Assembly: GCA_041906145.1 (NCBI GenBank) | Contig: JAYRJU010000009.1 | Coordinates: 62,001 to 126,000 of the forward strand | Direction of reading: 5' to 3' | Source of the DNA: SHVO01 sp041906145 | GTDB taxonomy: Bacteria > Pseudomonadota > Alphaproteobacteria > Rhodospirillales > Rhodospirillaceae | DNA: 64,000 nucleotides | In this document: one piece after another, positions 32,175 to 39,581 of the stretch | How positions within the stretch are numbered: the stretch's first letter is position 1 | Layout: every line of letters begins with the position of its first letter | Position numbers and translations under genes: made by a program | The notes under the pieces: generated by a model | Told to the model about the DNA's origin: nothing | Database searches by the model: none | Seen by the model: only the letters and a program-made list of their open reading frames with translations

Positions 32175-33590
32175 TTAGTTAACGACCTCGCCGTGGAGGA
32201 CGATATCCAACCCTTCGCGCTCTTCATCCTTCTCGACGCGCAGGCCGACGATGAGGTCGACGACCTTGAGAATGATCGCGGTAACAATGGCGCAGTAAAC
32301 GATCGTGACGCCGACACCATAGAGCTGAGTGATGACCTGAGCGCCGTTGCCTTCGATCAAGCCGTGAGCTTCGACCGGACTGATGGCTTCGCGGGCGAAG
32401 ACACCGGTCAGGACCGCGCCGATCACGCCGCCGACACCGTGAACGCCGAAGGCATCCAAGCTGTCGTCGTAGCCGAGGGCGTGCTTGAGCGAGGTGGCGC
32501 CGATGTAGCAGCCGACACCAGCCACGAGGCCGATGATGAGCGCGCCCATCGGATCAACGAAGCCGGCCGCCGGGGTGATGGCGACGAGACCGCCAACAGC
32601 ACCGGAGATGATGCCCAGGACGCTGGGCTTACCTTTGAACGCCCATTCGATGAGCATCCAGGCGATACCAGCAGCGGCGGCGGCGATCTGCGTGACGGCC
32701 ATGGCCATACCAGCGTTCATGCTGGCGCCGGCCGCGGAACCGGCGTTGAAGCCGAACCAGCCGACCCACAGGAGCGAGGCGCCGATGACGGACAGCACGA
32801 GGTTATGCGGCGGAAGCGGTTCGGTGCCGTAACCGATGCGCTTGCCGAGCATGAGCGCGGCGACGAGGCCGGCCACGCCCGCGTTGATATGCACGACGGT
32901 GCCGCCGGCGTAGTCGAGGACGCCCGCGGTGCCGAGGAAGCCGCCGCCCCACACCCAGTGAGCGATCGGCACGTACACCAGCATGCTCCACGCGGCGGTG
33001 AAGATCATCAGCGCCGAGAACTTCATACGGTCAGCCACCGCGCCGCAGATCAGGGTCGGGGTGATGATGGCGAAGGTCATCTGGAAGGTCATGAAGACCG
33101 ATTCCGGAATGGTTGCGGCGAGCGGATGCACGCTGTCCAGACCCATGCCCGAGAGGAACAGACGGCTGGTGCCGCCGATCAGCGAGGAGCCTTCGGTGAG
33201 CGCGAGGCTGTAACCCGCGACCATCCAAAGCACCGTGATGAGACAGGTGATGGCGAAGCTCTGCATCACGGTCGCCAGCACGTTCTTCTTGCGGACCATG
33301 CCGCCGTAGAAGAGCGCGAGGCCCGGGATGGTCATGAGCAGAACGAGCGCCGTGGAGATGAGCATCCACGAGGTGTCGCCCGTGTCGAAGGACGGACCCG
33401 CGGGTGCTTCGGCGGCCGGAGCTTCAGCGGCGGGTTGCGCGGGTTCAGCAGCCGGAGCTTCGGCGGGCGCCGCGGCTTCGGCGGCCGGAGCGGCGTCTTG
33501 CGCGAGCGCCGTATGCATCACAGGTGCAGAAAGTGTAAGCGCGAACACGGCCCACACCATCGCGGTTATCGTAGTCCTCAAACGTTTCAT
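32175..33590 (-). CDS. amtB: ammonium transporter AmtB
   Basis: A 471-residue Amt/MEP/Rh channel of the inner membrane for ammonium uptake. A signal peptide is followed by an unusual Ala/Pro/Glu-rich linker of about 40 residues (to about residue 66), then eleven membrane helices. Family motifs: DTSWMLISTALVLLMTIPGLALFYGGMVRKKN, the phenylalanine-gate region, DYAGGTVVHINAGVAGL with the first pore His, and DDSLDAFGVHGVGG with the second. The C-terminal tail ends in ERE-GLDIVLHGE, typical of PII-regulated Amt proteins. It lies in an operon with a porin before it and glnK after it. Confidence 0.95.
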   Translation of the reverse strand: MKRLRTTITAMVWAVFALTLSAPVMHTALAQDAAPAAEAAAPAEAPAAEPAQPAAEAPAAEAPAGPSFDTGDTSWMLISTALVLLMTIPGLALFYGGMVRKKNVLATVMQSFAITCLITVLWMVAGYSLALTEGSSLIGGTSRLFLSGMGLDSVHPLAATIPESVFMTFQMTFAIITPTLICGAVADRMKFSALMIFTAAWSMLVYVPIAHWVWGGGFLGTAGVLDYAGGTVVHINAGVAGLVAALMLGKRIGYGTEPLPPHNLVLSVIGASLLWVGWFGFNAGSAAGASMNAGMAMAVTQIAAAAAGIAWMLIEWAFKGKPSVLGIISGAVGGLVAITPAAGFVDPMGALIIGLVAGVGCYIGATSLKHALGYDDSLDAFGVHGVGGVIGAVLTGVFAREAISPVEAHGLIEGNGAQVITQLYGVGVTIVYCAIVTAIILKVVDLIVGLRVEKDEEREGLDIVLHGEVVN

Positions 33591-33623
33591 GTGGTGGCTC
33601 CCCCAGTTGGGTCGTTAAAGAGG

Positions 33624-33651
33624 ACCGCCGCGGCCAGAGGGCCGCGGCGGT
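33624..33651 (-). other. perfect 12-bp hairpin between porin and amtB
   Basis: ACCGCCGCGGCC/GGCCGCGGCGGT with a 4-base loop fills the gap between the porin stop and amtB start. On the minus strand it is followed only by CCTCTTT. It may be a partial terminator or mRNA stabiliser that sets porin above amtB. Confidence 0.6.
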
Positions 33652-33660
33652 GTTGGCGAA

Positions 33661-34362
33661 TTAGAAAGCTCTGGAGATCTTCACGACGAAGCGGTCGTCG
33701 GCGAGGTTGCCCGCCGAATGCAAGTCGCTGTCGTAGTAGCGGAGGTCGAGGCTGAACCACTCGGGGATGTTCAAAGTGCCACCGATGTTCCAGTCGGAGT
33801 AGTTCTTCACGCCTTCGAGGGCCGAGTAGCCCGCGCCGGCGGAAATGGCGAACATTTCGCCGATCGGCGCCGAGAGAACGGCGCTGTAGTAGATCGACGA
33901 GTCCTTATTGGTGGGGCCGAAGATGTCCGGCGTGTAGTTAATGCCGACCGTCGCTGCCATCGGGCCGAAGTTGTAGCCGGCCTTACCGTAGACTTCCCAA
34001 AAGTCATAGCCGGGCGCCGAGGAAGATGGGTAGGCGTAGTACAGGAAGCCGAGGTCGTATGTGAAGTTGTCGACCGCGCCGCGATAGCCGGCGTACATGT
34101 CGAGTTCCATGCTGGCGTCGTCGCCGAATTCGATGGAGGAGGCCCAGGTGCCGACATAGAAGCCGGCGCCGCTATCCCAATCGAGACCGCCTTGGATCGC
34201 GGGGTCCTGCAGCGTCTGCGTCACGCCGCGGAATACGTAATCGCTGACGATGGCGACGTTGCCCGTGAAAGTGCCGGGCAGCGCGCTGTCCTGAGCGCTG
34301 GCCGCGAACGGCGTGGCGATCGTGAGGGCCGCACCAAGCAGGCCGACGATTTTGGTTTTCAT
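33661..34362 (-). CDS. TorF-family putative outer-membrane porin
   Basis: A 233-residue exported beta-barrel protein. The signal peptide ends at AASA about residue 23. The mature start TGNVAIVSDYVFRGVTQTLQDPAIQGGLDW is the TorF-family (Gcw_chp) hallmark. Alternating amphipathic strands follow, with an aromatic C-terminal Phe (SRAF) as in outer-membrane proteins. Such genes often sit beside amtB. The start at 34362 follows GAGAGGGG. A sigma-54 promoter lies 100 bases upstream. It probably helps ammonium or another small solute cross the outer membrane. Confidence 0.85.
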   Translation of the reverse strand: MKTKIVGLLGAALTIATPFAASAQDSALPGTFTGNVAIVSDYVFRGVTQTLQDPAIQGGLDWDSGAGFYVGTWASSIEFGDDASMELDMYAGYRGAVDNFTYDLGFLYYAYPSSSAPGYDFWEVYGKAGYNFGPMAATVGINYTPDIFGPTNKDSSIYYSAVLSAPIGEMFAISAGAGYSALEGVKNYSDWNIGGTLNIPEWFSLDLRYYDSDLHSAGNLADDRFVVKISRAF

Positions 34363-34458
34363 TTTTATCCCCTCTCGCAAATTAGGTTCTCCAAACCGAC
34401 GCTCCGCGCTTCCCCGCGATTGCGTCAGTCCGTCGGGCACAAGCCCGCGAATACTATT

Positions 34459-34473
34459 GCAAGGGTTGTGCCA
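34459..34473 (-). promoter_or_regulatory. sigma-54 (-24/-12) promoter of the porin-amtB-glnK operon
   Basis: On the minus strand TGGCAC-AACCC-TTGC (34473-34459), a full match to the RpoN consensus TGGCAC-N5-TTGC, with A following. It lies about 100 bases before the porin start. It implies activation by an NtrC-type enhancer protein under nitrogen limitation. Confidence 0.85.
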
Positions 34474-34591
34474 GTTTTGTGCGGCGCAGCAATTATGCCG
34501 CAGTGCCAGAGATTCAGACAGGAATCCAAAGGGTTAGGAAATAGCGGCTGGCGATAGGGCACCGAATGGCACTCCTTTAGAGCGCCTAAAA

Positions 34592-34618
34592 TTTAATCAT
34601 ATAAAATTAATGATTAAA
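34592..34618. promoter_or_regulatory. AT-rich inverted repeat in the 323-base gap (34363-34685)
   Basis: TTTAATCAT/ATGATTAAA with a 9-base centre, strikingly AT-rich in a GC-rich genome. It could be an operator for the operon or a weak terminator for the gene ending at 34686. Apart from this and the sigma-54 promoter I see nothing in the gap. Confidence 0.45.
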
Positions 34619-34685
34619 ATTTATGCAATATATGGTCGTTTGGTATGCGACGTGCGCCGGGAAAGGCGACCGAGGGCGACGCGCT

Positions 34686-36152
34686 CTATTGTTTGGCGGC
34701 GAGATCGAAGTAGGCGATCGCGCCCGCATGCCAGGGCAGGGTCATGGCCCGGTGGGCGTCCTCGCGCCCGACCATGGCTCCGGTAAGGCTGCCGAGCGGC
34801 AGGTAATCGACCTGGGTGAGCATGAGGTCGAGCAGGCTGGCGGCCTCCTTGGCCGGCACTGTATTCACCGAGACGAGCATCGCGACGGCGGCTACGGCCG
34901 CGAGAGGGCGCGTCTGGCCGGGATAGGTGCGGGCCGGGATGGTGATGGCGACATAGCTGGCCATGCCGGTGGTGAGGAAGGCGATGGCGTCGCTGTCGAA
35001 GGGCAAAAGGCGAATGGGACGCCGCGCGGCGAAGTCGCGCAGGGGTGCGCTCGGGAGCGGTGCGGTGACAATGAGCGCATCGAAGGCGCCGGCTTCCAGT
35101 TGATCGAGGGCGGTCGCGGTCGGCACGGCGGCCAGCGGCGCGGCGAGGGCGGACAGGGGAACGCCGTGACCGCGCAAGACGGCTTCGGCTTCGACCGCAT
35201 CGACACGCGCGGTGCCGGCAACCCCGACATGTTTGCCGAACAACTCAGCCGGAGAACCGATGGTGCTGCCCTCCTTCACGATCACATGCACGGGCTCCGG
35301 ATAGAGTGCGGCGAGCGCTTCGAGTTTGTACGGCCCCGTATCGGCGTAGGGCGCAACGCCGTTGGCCGCGAGCGCGGCTTCGGTGTTGCGCATGACGATG
35401 GCCGTGACACGTCCGTCGCGCAGAAAATCAAGCGCTTCCTGCGGGCCCTTCGTCGCAACGTTGGCGAAAACCATATTATTGCTATTGGCTGTGCGTTGAA
35501 CGGCGTCGCCCAAATGCCAATAAACCGAGCCTTCGACGTCGGTGGCGATCGAGACGCCGCCGTCGTGGCGCGCGGCGCGGCCGGCGACGGCGCGGCGCGC
35601 CAGCTTCCATTCGTCATATGAAATGGCGGTGCGCGAGGCGCGCCACGTTTTCTCAAGGTTTGCGATGCGGCGCTTGAAGCCATTGCGAATGTCGGACACG
35701 AGGACGAAGCTCGGGGCCTCCTTTGGAGCGGCTTCGGGCGGTGTGGTGTCGAGCTTGAGTGTGTCGCCGTCCTTGAGATAGGCGAGGCCGCCGCGCACAG
35801 AGATCATGTCGCCGGCCGCGTTCCCATTTGGCTTCACGCCGCGGATCTGGTCGGGCGCCGCGTCCATGAGGAGGGCGAGGGTCGCGATATTGATCTGATC
35901 CCAGGCCCCAAACCGATGGTCGCGTTTTACACGCAATGCGGCGTCGTAACCGACGCGCACTTTTTCGCCGGGTCCTAAATAGGGCAGCACGCGCGTGTGC
36001 TGCGCCGACACAACCTCAAGCAGGCCGGGTGCGAAGTTGGCTTCGATGAGGACTTGCAAATCGCTTCTGAGGATTTCATCCGCGGGCGCGCGCGTGCACG
36101 CGGTAAGGGCAACCGTAAGGCTCGCGAAAAGAAAAACGCGTAGAGCTTTCAT
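34686..36152 (-). CDS. TAXI-family TRAP-type solute-binding lipoprotein
   Basis: A 488-residue exported protein. The lipobox LTACT places the lipid on Cys19. The second half is a TAXI-type binding domain: SVYWHLGDAVQRT, VATKGPQEALDFLRDGRVTAIV, EPVHVIVKEGS, and the C-terminal VNTVPAKEAASLLDLML part. About 150 N-terminal residues precede the usual domain and look like a second, degenerate binding lobe. No TRAP membrane subunits are adjacent. Ligand unknown. A run of ten G directly before the start codon serves as the ribosome binding region. Confidence 0.75.
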   Translation of the reverse strand: MKALRVFLFASLTVALTACTRAPADEILRSDLQVLIEANFAPGLLEVVSAQHTRVLPYLGPGEKVRVGYDAALRVKRDHRFGAWDQINIATLALLMDAAPDQIRGVKPNGNAAGDMISVRGGLAYLKDGDTLKLDTTPPEAAPKEAPSFVLVSDIRNGFKRRIANLEKTWRASRTAISYDEWKLARRAVAGRAARHDGGVSIATDVEGSVYWHLGDAVQRTANSNNMVFANVATKGPQEALDFLRDGRVTAIVMRNTEAALAANGVAPYADTGPYKLEALAALYPEPVHVIVKEGSTIGSPAELFGKHVGVAGTARVDAVEAEAVLRGHGVPLSALAAPLAAVPTATALDQLEAGAFDALIVTAPLPSAPLRDFAARRPIRLLPFDSDAIAFLTTGMASYVAITIPARTYPGQTRPLAAVAAVAMLVSVNTVPAKEAASLLDLMLTQVDYLPLGSLTGAMVGREDAHRAMTLPWHAGAIAYFDLAAKQ

Positions 36153-36153
36153 G

Positions 36154-36163
36154 CCCCCCCCCC
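36154..36163. repeat. ten-base G/C homopolymer at a start codon
   Basis: Ten consecutive C on the plus strand (G on the coding strand) lie one base before the ATG of the lipoprotein gene, where the Shine-Dalgarno should be. Confidence 0.85.
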
Positions 36164-36174
36164 GGCAACCTTAT

Positions 36175-36420
36175 CTACTTTGCGCGCCGTTGACGGCGCC
36201 ACCGGTTGAACGCCGTCGTCATCCGGTGAACGAGTTTCTTCACGATCGGAATGTCGATCGCGAGGACCGCAAGTCCGGCGGGAACCATCCAGAACCCGAG
36301 AATGGGCAGGAACCCGACAAGTCCGGAGAGGACAAGGAGGATTCCCGCCACGATCCGCACCGGCTTGGGTAGGCGCGTCACCTTCTCCCGGAAGGTTTTT
36401 ATTTTCTGGCGGAACGTCAT
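36175..36420 (-). CDS. small PGPGW-like membrane protein (81 aa)
   Basis: A small membrane protein with basic ends and two close hydrophobic helices (RIVAGILLVLSGLVGFLPILGFWMVPAGLAVLAIDI). The GFLPILGFWMVPAGLAVLAID pattern resembles the transmembrane PGPGW family, of unknown function. ATG 36420 is chosen; a GTG two codons upstream is possible. It lies just upstream of the TAXI lipoprotein gene on the same strand, with a 22-base gap that contains the ten-G run, so the two may be co-transcribed. Confidence 0.7.
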   Translation of the reverse strand: MTFRQKIKTFREKVTRLPKPVRIVAGILLVLSGLVGFLPILGFWMVPAGLAVLAIDIPIVKKLVHRMTTAFNRWRRQRRAK

Positions 36421-36540
36421 AGGCACCCTAGCATATGGAGGGGCTTATATAACCTCGCAAGTAAGGCAAAAAAGTAGCGCCGTTGTGGCCCTGATGAGCA
36501 GAAGTACAAACCGCTTTTGCGGCCCATGGCGGCCAAGTCA

Positions 36541-36578
36541 AAAAAAGACCTGATCCGATCAATTGATCGGATCAGGTC
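36541..36578 (-). terminator. perfect 32-bp palindromic terminator
   Basis: Bases 36547-36578 are an exact palindrome with 16-base arms and no unpaired centre (GACCTGATCCGATCAA and its complement). On the minus strand it is followed by a run of T, so it ends the EF-G-like transcript 43 bases after its stop. Confidence 0.85.
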
Positions 36579-36620
36579 GGAGGCTTTTCATCACGCGCTA
36601 CTAAATATTGATCGACGCGT

Positions 36621-38687
36621 TCAGTGGTGCGCCGCCGCCTCTATATTTTGTTTGCGCGACTGCACGACGCGCTCGGCGTCGCGGCCGATCAATTCCTGAT
36701 AATGGCTGAATAGCGATTCAAAGGTACCGATGCCTTGCGTGATGGAGCGGATTTCGGTGATGAGATCCTGCATCGCCGCTTCGGGCATGTTGACGTGGAT
36801 CTCCTCCCAACCGTCCCAGCCTTCGCGGGCGTTGAAGCCGAGGATCTGCGCCCGCCTTTGCGTGATGGCCCGCTGCACACGCGAGGTGAACTCAGTGGGC
36901 ATGTAGATTTTTACATCGTAGATGGGTTCGAGCAGGACCGGCTCGCATTGGGGAAGCGCCTCTGTCATGGCCTGACGCCCCGCAGTGCGGAACGCCTGGT
37001 CCGAACTGTCGACGCTGTGATACTGGCCGTCGTAGAGACGCACGTTGATGTCGACGACGTTGAACCCGAGCGGGCCGTGCGCCGTGTTGTCTTTCAGGCC
37101 CGCTTCCACCGCCGGGATGAAGTTTTTCGGCACCACACCGCCGACAATCGAATCCGTGAAGACGAAACCAGAGCCGCGTGGCAGCGGTTTGATCTCCACG
37201 CGGATGTCCGCGAATTGGCCGTGTCCACCCGATTGGCGTTTGTGGCGCGCGTGGTGGGTAATGGCCTTGCGGATGGTCTCGCGGTAGGGCACTTGCGGCG
37301 TGTGGGTCTCTACCGTGAGATCGAACTTCCGCTTCAGCCTTTCGAGTGCGATTCCGAGTTGAATGTCGCCTTGTCCGCGCACCAGGAGCTCGGAGGTCTC
37401 GTTGACGTGATCGATGGAAAGCGAGGGATCTTCCTCGCTGATCTTGCGCAGGGCCTCGCCGAGTTTGACGTCGTCCTTGCGCTCCTTGGCCGAGATGGCG
37501 ACGGTGAACAGCGGTGTGGGCGGTTTCGGCCACGTCTTCGGGGCAAGGGCCGCGCTTTCCGTCAGGATCGAGCCCGCCTTGCCGGCGTCGAACTTGCTCA
37601 GCGCGACGATGCCGCCCTCATTGATGTTCAGCAGTTTGCCGGATTTCGCCTGCTTTGGTTCGCCGGCCTCCTGCATGTTGCTGATGCGCACCCCCGCGAG
37701 GGTATCGCCGTCTTTCAGCGCGCCGCGCCAGAGACGTGTGAGGGACAGCTTGCCGACGTGCGGCGCGTAGACGGTCTTGAATATCTGCGCGACAGGCGCG
37801 CCCGCGGGAATCCCAAGGCGGTCGGCGGTGGCGCTGGCGGGCGGAACCTCGTGACGCAGCGCCTTCATCAGGCGCCGCACGCCGTGGCCGTGTTCGGCGG
37901 CGCCAATCATCACCGGGACGATGAGGTCTTCCTGCATCTCGCGGGTGAGATGGCGATAGACTTCGCCGCGTTCCGGCACGACATCCTCGAGAAGTTTCTC
38001 GAGCAGGGCATCGTCGAAGTCCGACAGCTTTTCGATGAGCTGCCGCCGCGCGCCGTCCAATGAACCGTCGCCGACCTTCTCGATGGGGATGCGCTCGGAC
38101 GCCTTGTCCTCGATATAGTGATAGGCCCGTTCGGCCACGAGATCGACATAACCGGTGATGTGGCCGCTTTCCGTGATCACGGCGTGGCGCAAGACGAGCG
38201 GCCGCGCGGACTGGCGCTGCGCCGCGGCGAGGAGTTCCTGGACCGCGTTCACGTCGGCGTCGATCTTATTGATGAACAGGAAGTGAGGGATCTTGTGGGC
38301 GTCGAGGAAGCGCAGAAGGGGGCCGAGCGCCAGCATGCGGGTTTCATCCGGATCGGCGACCACCACGACGGCGTCGGACACCATCATCGCCTGTTGCGAT
38401 TCCTGGATGAGATCGACCGCGCCGGGGCAGTCGAGCACCACCCAATCGTCGCCAAGGTAATTGAAGCGGATGGGCGTGATCTCGGTGGACATATGCCGCG
38501 CGCGCGATTCCGGACTGACGTCGCTCACCATAGTGCCCGCTTCAATGCTTCCTCGTTTCGGAATGGCCCCGGCCGCGACCAACATGCTTTCAATGAGCGT
38601 GGTCTTGCCGCTGGATTGCGGTCCTACCAGGGCCACGCATCGTGTGCCCTTGATGGTTCCAGTGCTTCTCGCGGTGTTGTCAGCCAT
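36621..38687 (-). CDS. EF-G-like translational GTPase (EF-G2 type)
   Basis: A 688-residue protein with EF-G domain order. G1 GPQSSGKT (residues 22-29), G3 DCPG, G4 NKID, then domain II, and domains III-V (ELLVRGQGDIQLGIALERLKRKF; PYRETIRKAI; GGVVPKNFIPAVEAG; YDVKIYMP). The switch segment RGITI of canonical EF-G is replaced by RHMSTEI, so this is the divergent EF-G2-like branch rather than the housekeeping fusA. No ribosomal operon is adjacent. Role uncertain: a ribosome-associated stress or recycling factor is possible. ATG 38687 has AAGGAGG upstream. Confidence 0.85.
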   Translation of the reverse strand: MADNTARSTGTIKGTRCVALVGPQSSGKTTLIESMLVAAGAIPKRGSIEAGTMVSDVSPESRARHMSTEITPIRFNYLGDDWVVLDCPGAVDLIQESQQAMMVSDAVVVVADPDETRMLALGPLLRFLDAHKIPHFLFINKIDADVNAVQELLAAAQRQSARPLVLRHAVITESGHITGYVDLVAERAYHYIEDKASERIPIEKVGDGSLDGARRQLIEKLSDFDDALLEKLLEDVVPERGEVYRHLTREMQEDLIVPVMIGAAEHGHGVRRLMKALRHEVPPASATADRLGIPAGAPVAQIFKTVYAPHVGKLSLTRLWRGALKDGDTLAGVRISNMQEAGEPKQAKSGKLLNINEGGIVALSKFDAGKAGSILTESAALAPKTWPKPPTPLFTVAISAKERKDDVKLGEALRKISEEDPSLSIDHVNETSELLVRGQGDIQLGIALERLKRKFDLTVETHTPQVPYRETIRKAITHHARHKRQSGGHGQFADIRVEIKPLPRGSGFVFTDSIVGGVVPKNFIPAVEAGLKDNTAHGPLGFNVVDINVRLYDGQYHSVDSSDQAFRTAGRQAMTEALPQCEPVLLEPIYDVKIYMPTEFTSRVQRAITQRRAQILGFNAREGWDGWEEIHVNMPEAAMQDLITEIRSITQGIGTFESLFSHYQELIGRDAERVVQSRKQNIEAAAHH

Positions 38688-38735
38688 GGCGTCTTCCTCC
38701 TTCGAGATGAGAGCGGGCATGAATAGGCGCGACAA

Positions 38736-38761
38736 ACAAAAAGGGACCCGTAGGGTCCCTT
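38736..38761 (-). terminator. terminator before the EF-G-like gene
   Basis: A perfect 9-bp stem AAGGGACCC/GGGTCCCTT with a 3-base loop, followed by TTTTTG on the minus strand. It lies 54 bases upstream of the EF-G-like start, where it would act as an attenuator or end a short upstream transcript. Confidence 0.75.
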
Positions 38762-38763
38762 GC

Positions 38764-38853
38764 TTATCCGCGCGCGTGCATATGTACGGCGATGTGGCGA
38801 GCGGTGCTCGTCTCCTTCCTGTTGCGTCGATTAGATAGTGATGCGTGCGTCAT
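38764..38853 (-). CDS. candidate short leader peptide (29 aa)
   Basis: A 29-codon frame on the minus strand, ATG 38853, preceded by AGGGAAG. Its stop lies two bases before the terminator stem at 38741-38761. The peptide is basic with four His, three near the end (HIAVHMH). It has no known family. The placement between a ribosome binding site and a terminator upstream of a translation GTPase resembles a leader peptide or a short gene, but it may be chance. The rest of the 350-base gap (38688-39037) holds nothing else I can support. Confidence 0.3.
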   Translation of the reverse strand: MTHASLSNRRNRKETSTARHIAVHMHARG

Positions 38854-39037
38854 CTTCCCTGCGTAGCTCTTGAAAGGAAAGCTTAGCAAAGCTGATGCGG
38901 CGAGCTAAAGCGCGGAGATAGTAATGTTGCTCCGCACACAAACAGCGTGTAACAACGCCGCGCCCACGACGGCTGTGCAGAAGCCTTTGATTCCTGTACA
39001 TTGTTGCGATGTTTACGACTAACGGTAGGTAGGGATC

Positions 39038-39457
39038 ATGACCCGTACGCGCACGATCCTGACGATTTTTGCACTTATGGTTGGCTTTGCGGTCATCACG
39101 CCCGCACGCGCCCAAGTCATGCCCAGCCAGGGCATCGACCTGCCGTGGTTCACGTCCAAATCGGAAAAGGCGCAGCGCGACGCTTGCCGGCGTAATCTGC
39201 CGGAATGCCGCGCATCCGTGCGCGCGGAAATGGCGATCGAAGAATCCATCACGGTGATCGTACCGTGGGCGGGGCTCGGCATCGCGATCCTTGGTGTCCT
39301 GTTCTGGCTGCGTGCGCAGGAGAAAAAGCGCGAGCGGAAAAAGAAGCTCGCGCGCATGCATCACACGCCGGGTGCGTTCAAGAAATTGGACAAGGACAAG
39401 CAAGACCGCCGCGACCGTGACGGCGACGACGAGGAAGCCAACGGGGCGGCGTATTAG
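39038..39457 (+). CDS. hypothetical exported protein with one membrane helix (139 aa)
   Basis: A 139-residue protein. Signal peptide ends at ARAQ about residue 26. A short periplasmic part with two Cys follows (DACRRNLPECRASV), spaced like a disulfide pair. A membrane helix (SITVIVPWAGLGIAILGVLFWL) comes next, then a cytoplasmic tail that is strongly basic (KKRERKKKLARMH) and ends acidic. No family recognised. The ATG at 39038 is preceded by TAGGTAGGGA. It is single, followed by the 91-bp palindromic element. Confidence 0.65.
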   Translation: MTRTRTILTIFALMVGFAVITPARAQVMPSQGIDLPWFTSKSEKAQRDACRRNLPECRASVRAEMAIEESITVIVPWAGLGIAILGVLFWLRAQEKKRERKKKLARMHHTPGAFKKLDKDKQDRRDRDGDDEEANGAAY

Positions 39458-39482
39458 CGGCGGTCGTCAGCTCAGCCTCACA

Positions 39483-39573
39483 TGTCATCGCCCGCTTTAT
39501 GCGGGCCATCCATCCGGCAACGAATATGGTGCCGGTCGATAAATGGATTGCCCGCATATAGCGGGTAATGACA
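39483..39573. repeat. 91-bp three-hairpin palindromic element
   Basis: Two 31-base arms (39483-39513 and 39543-39573) are inverted copies of each other with few differences, beginning TGTCAT and ending ATGACA. Each arm holds its own CCCGC/GCGGG hairpin. The 29-base centre holds a third hairpin CCGGCA/TGCCGG. It lies between convergent genes and codes for nothing. It resembles REP/BIME or MITE-type elements. A related short copy is at 16990-17018. Confidence 0.8.
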
Positions 39574-39581
39574 GTGAATTT

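Noticed and set aside
32193..33755. 520-codon plus-strand frame
   Set aside because: Antisense to amtB; composition of Asp/Glu/Arg/His is typical of a shadow frame.
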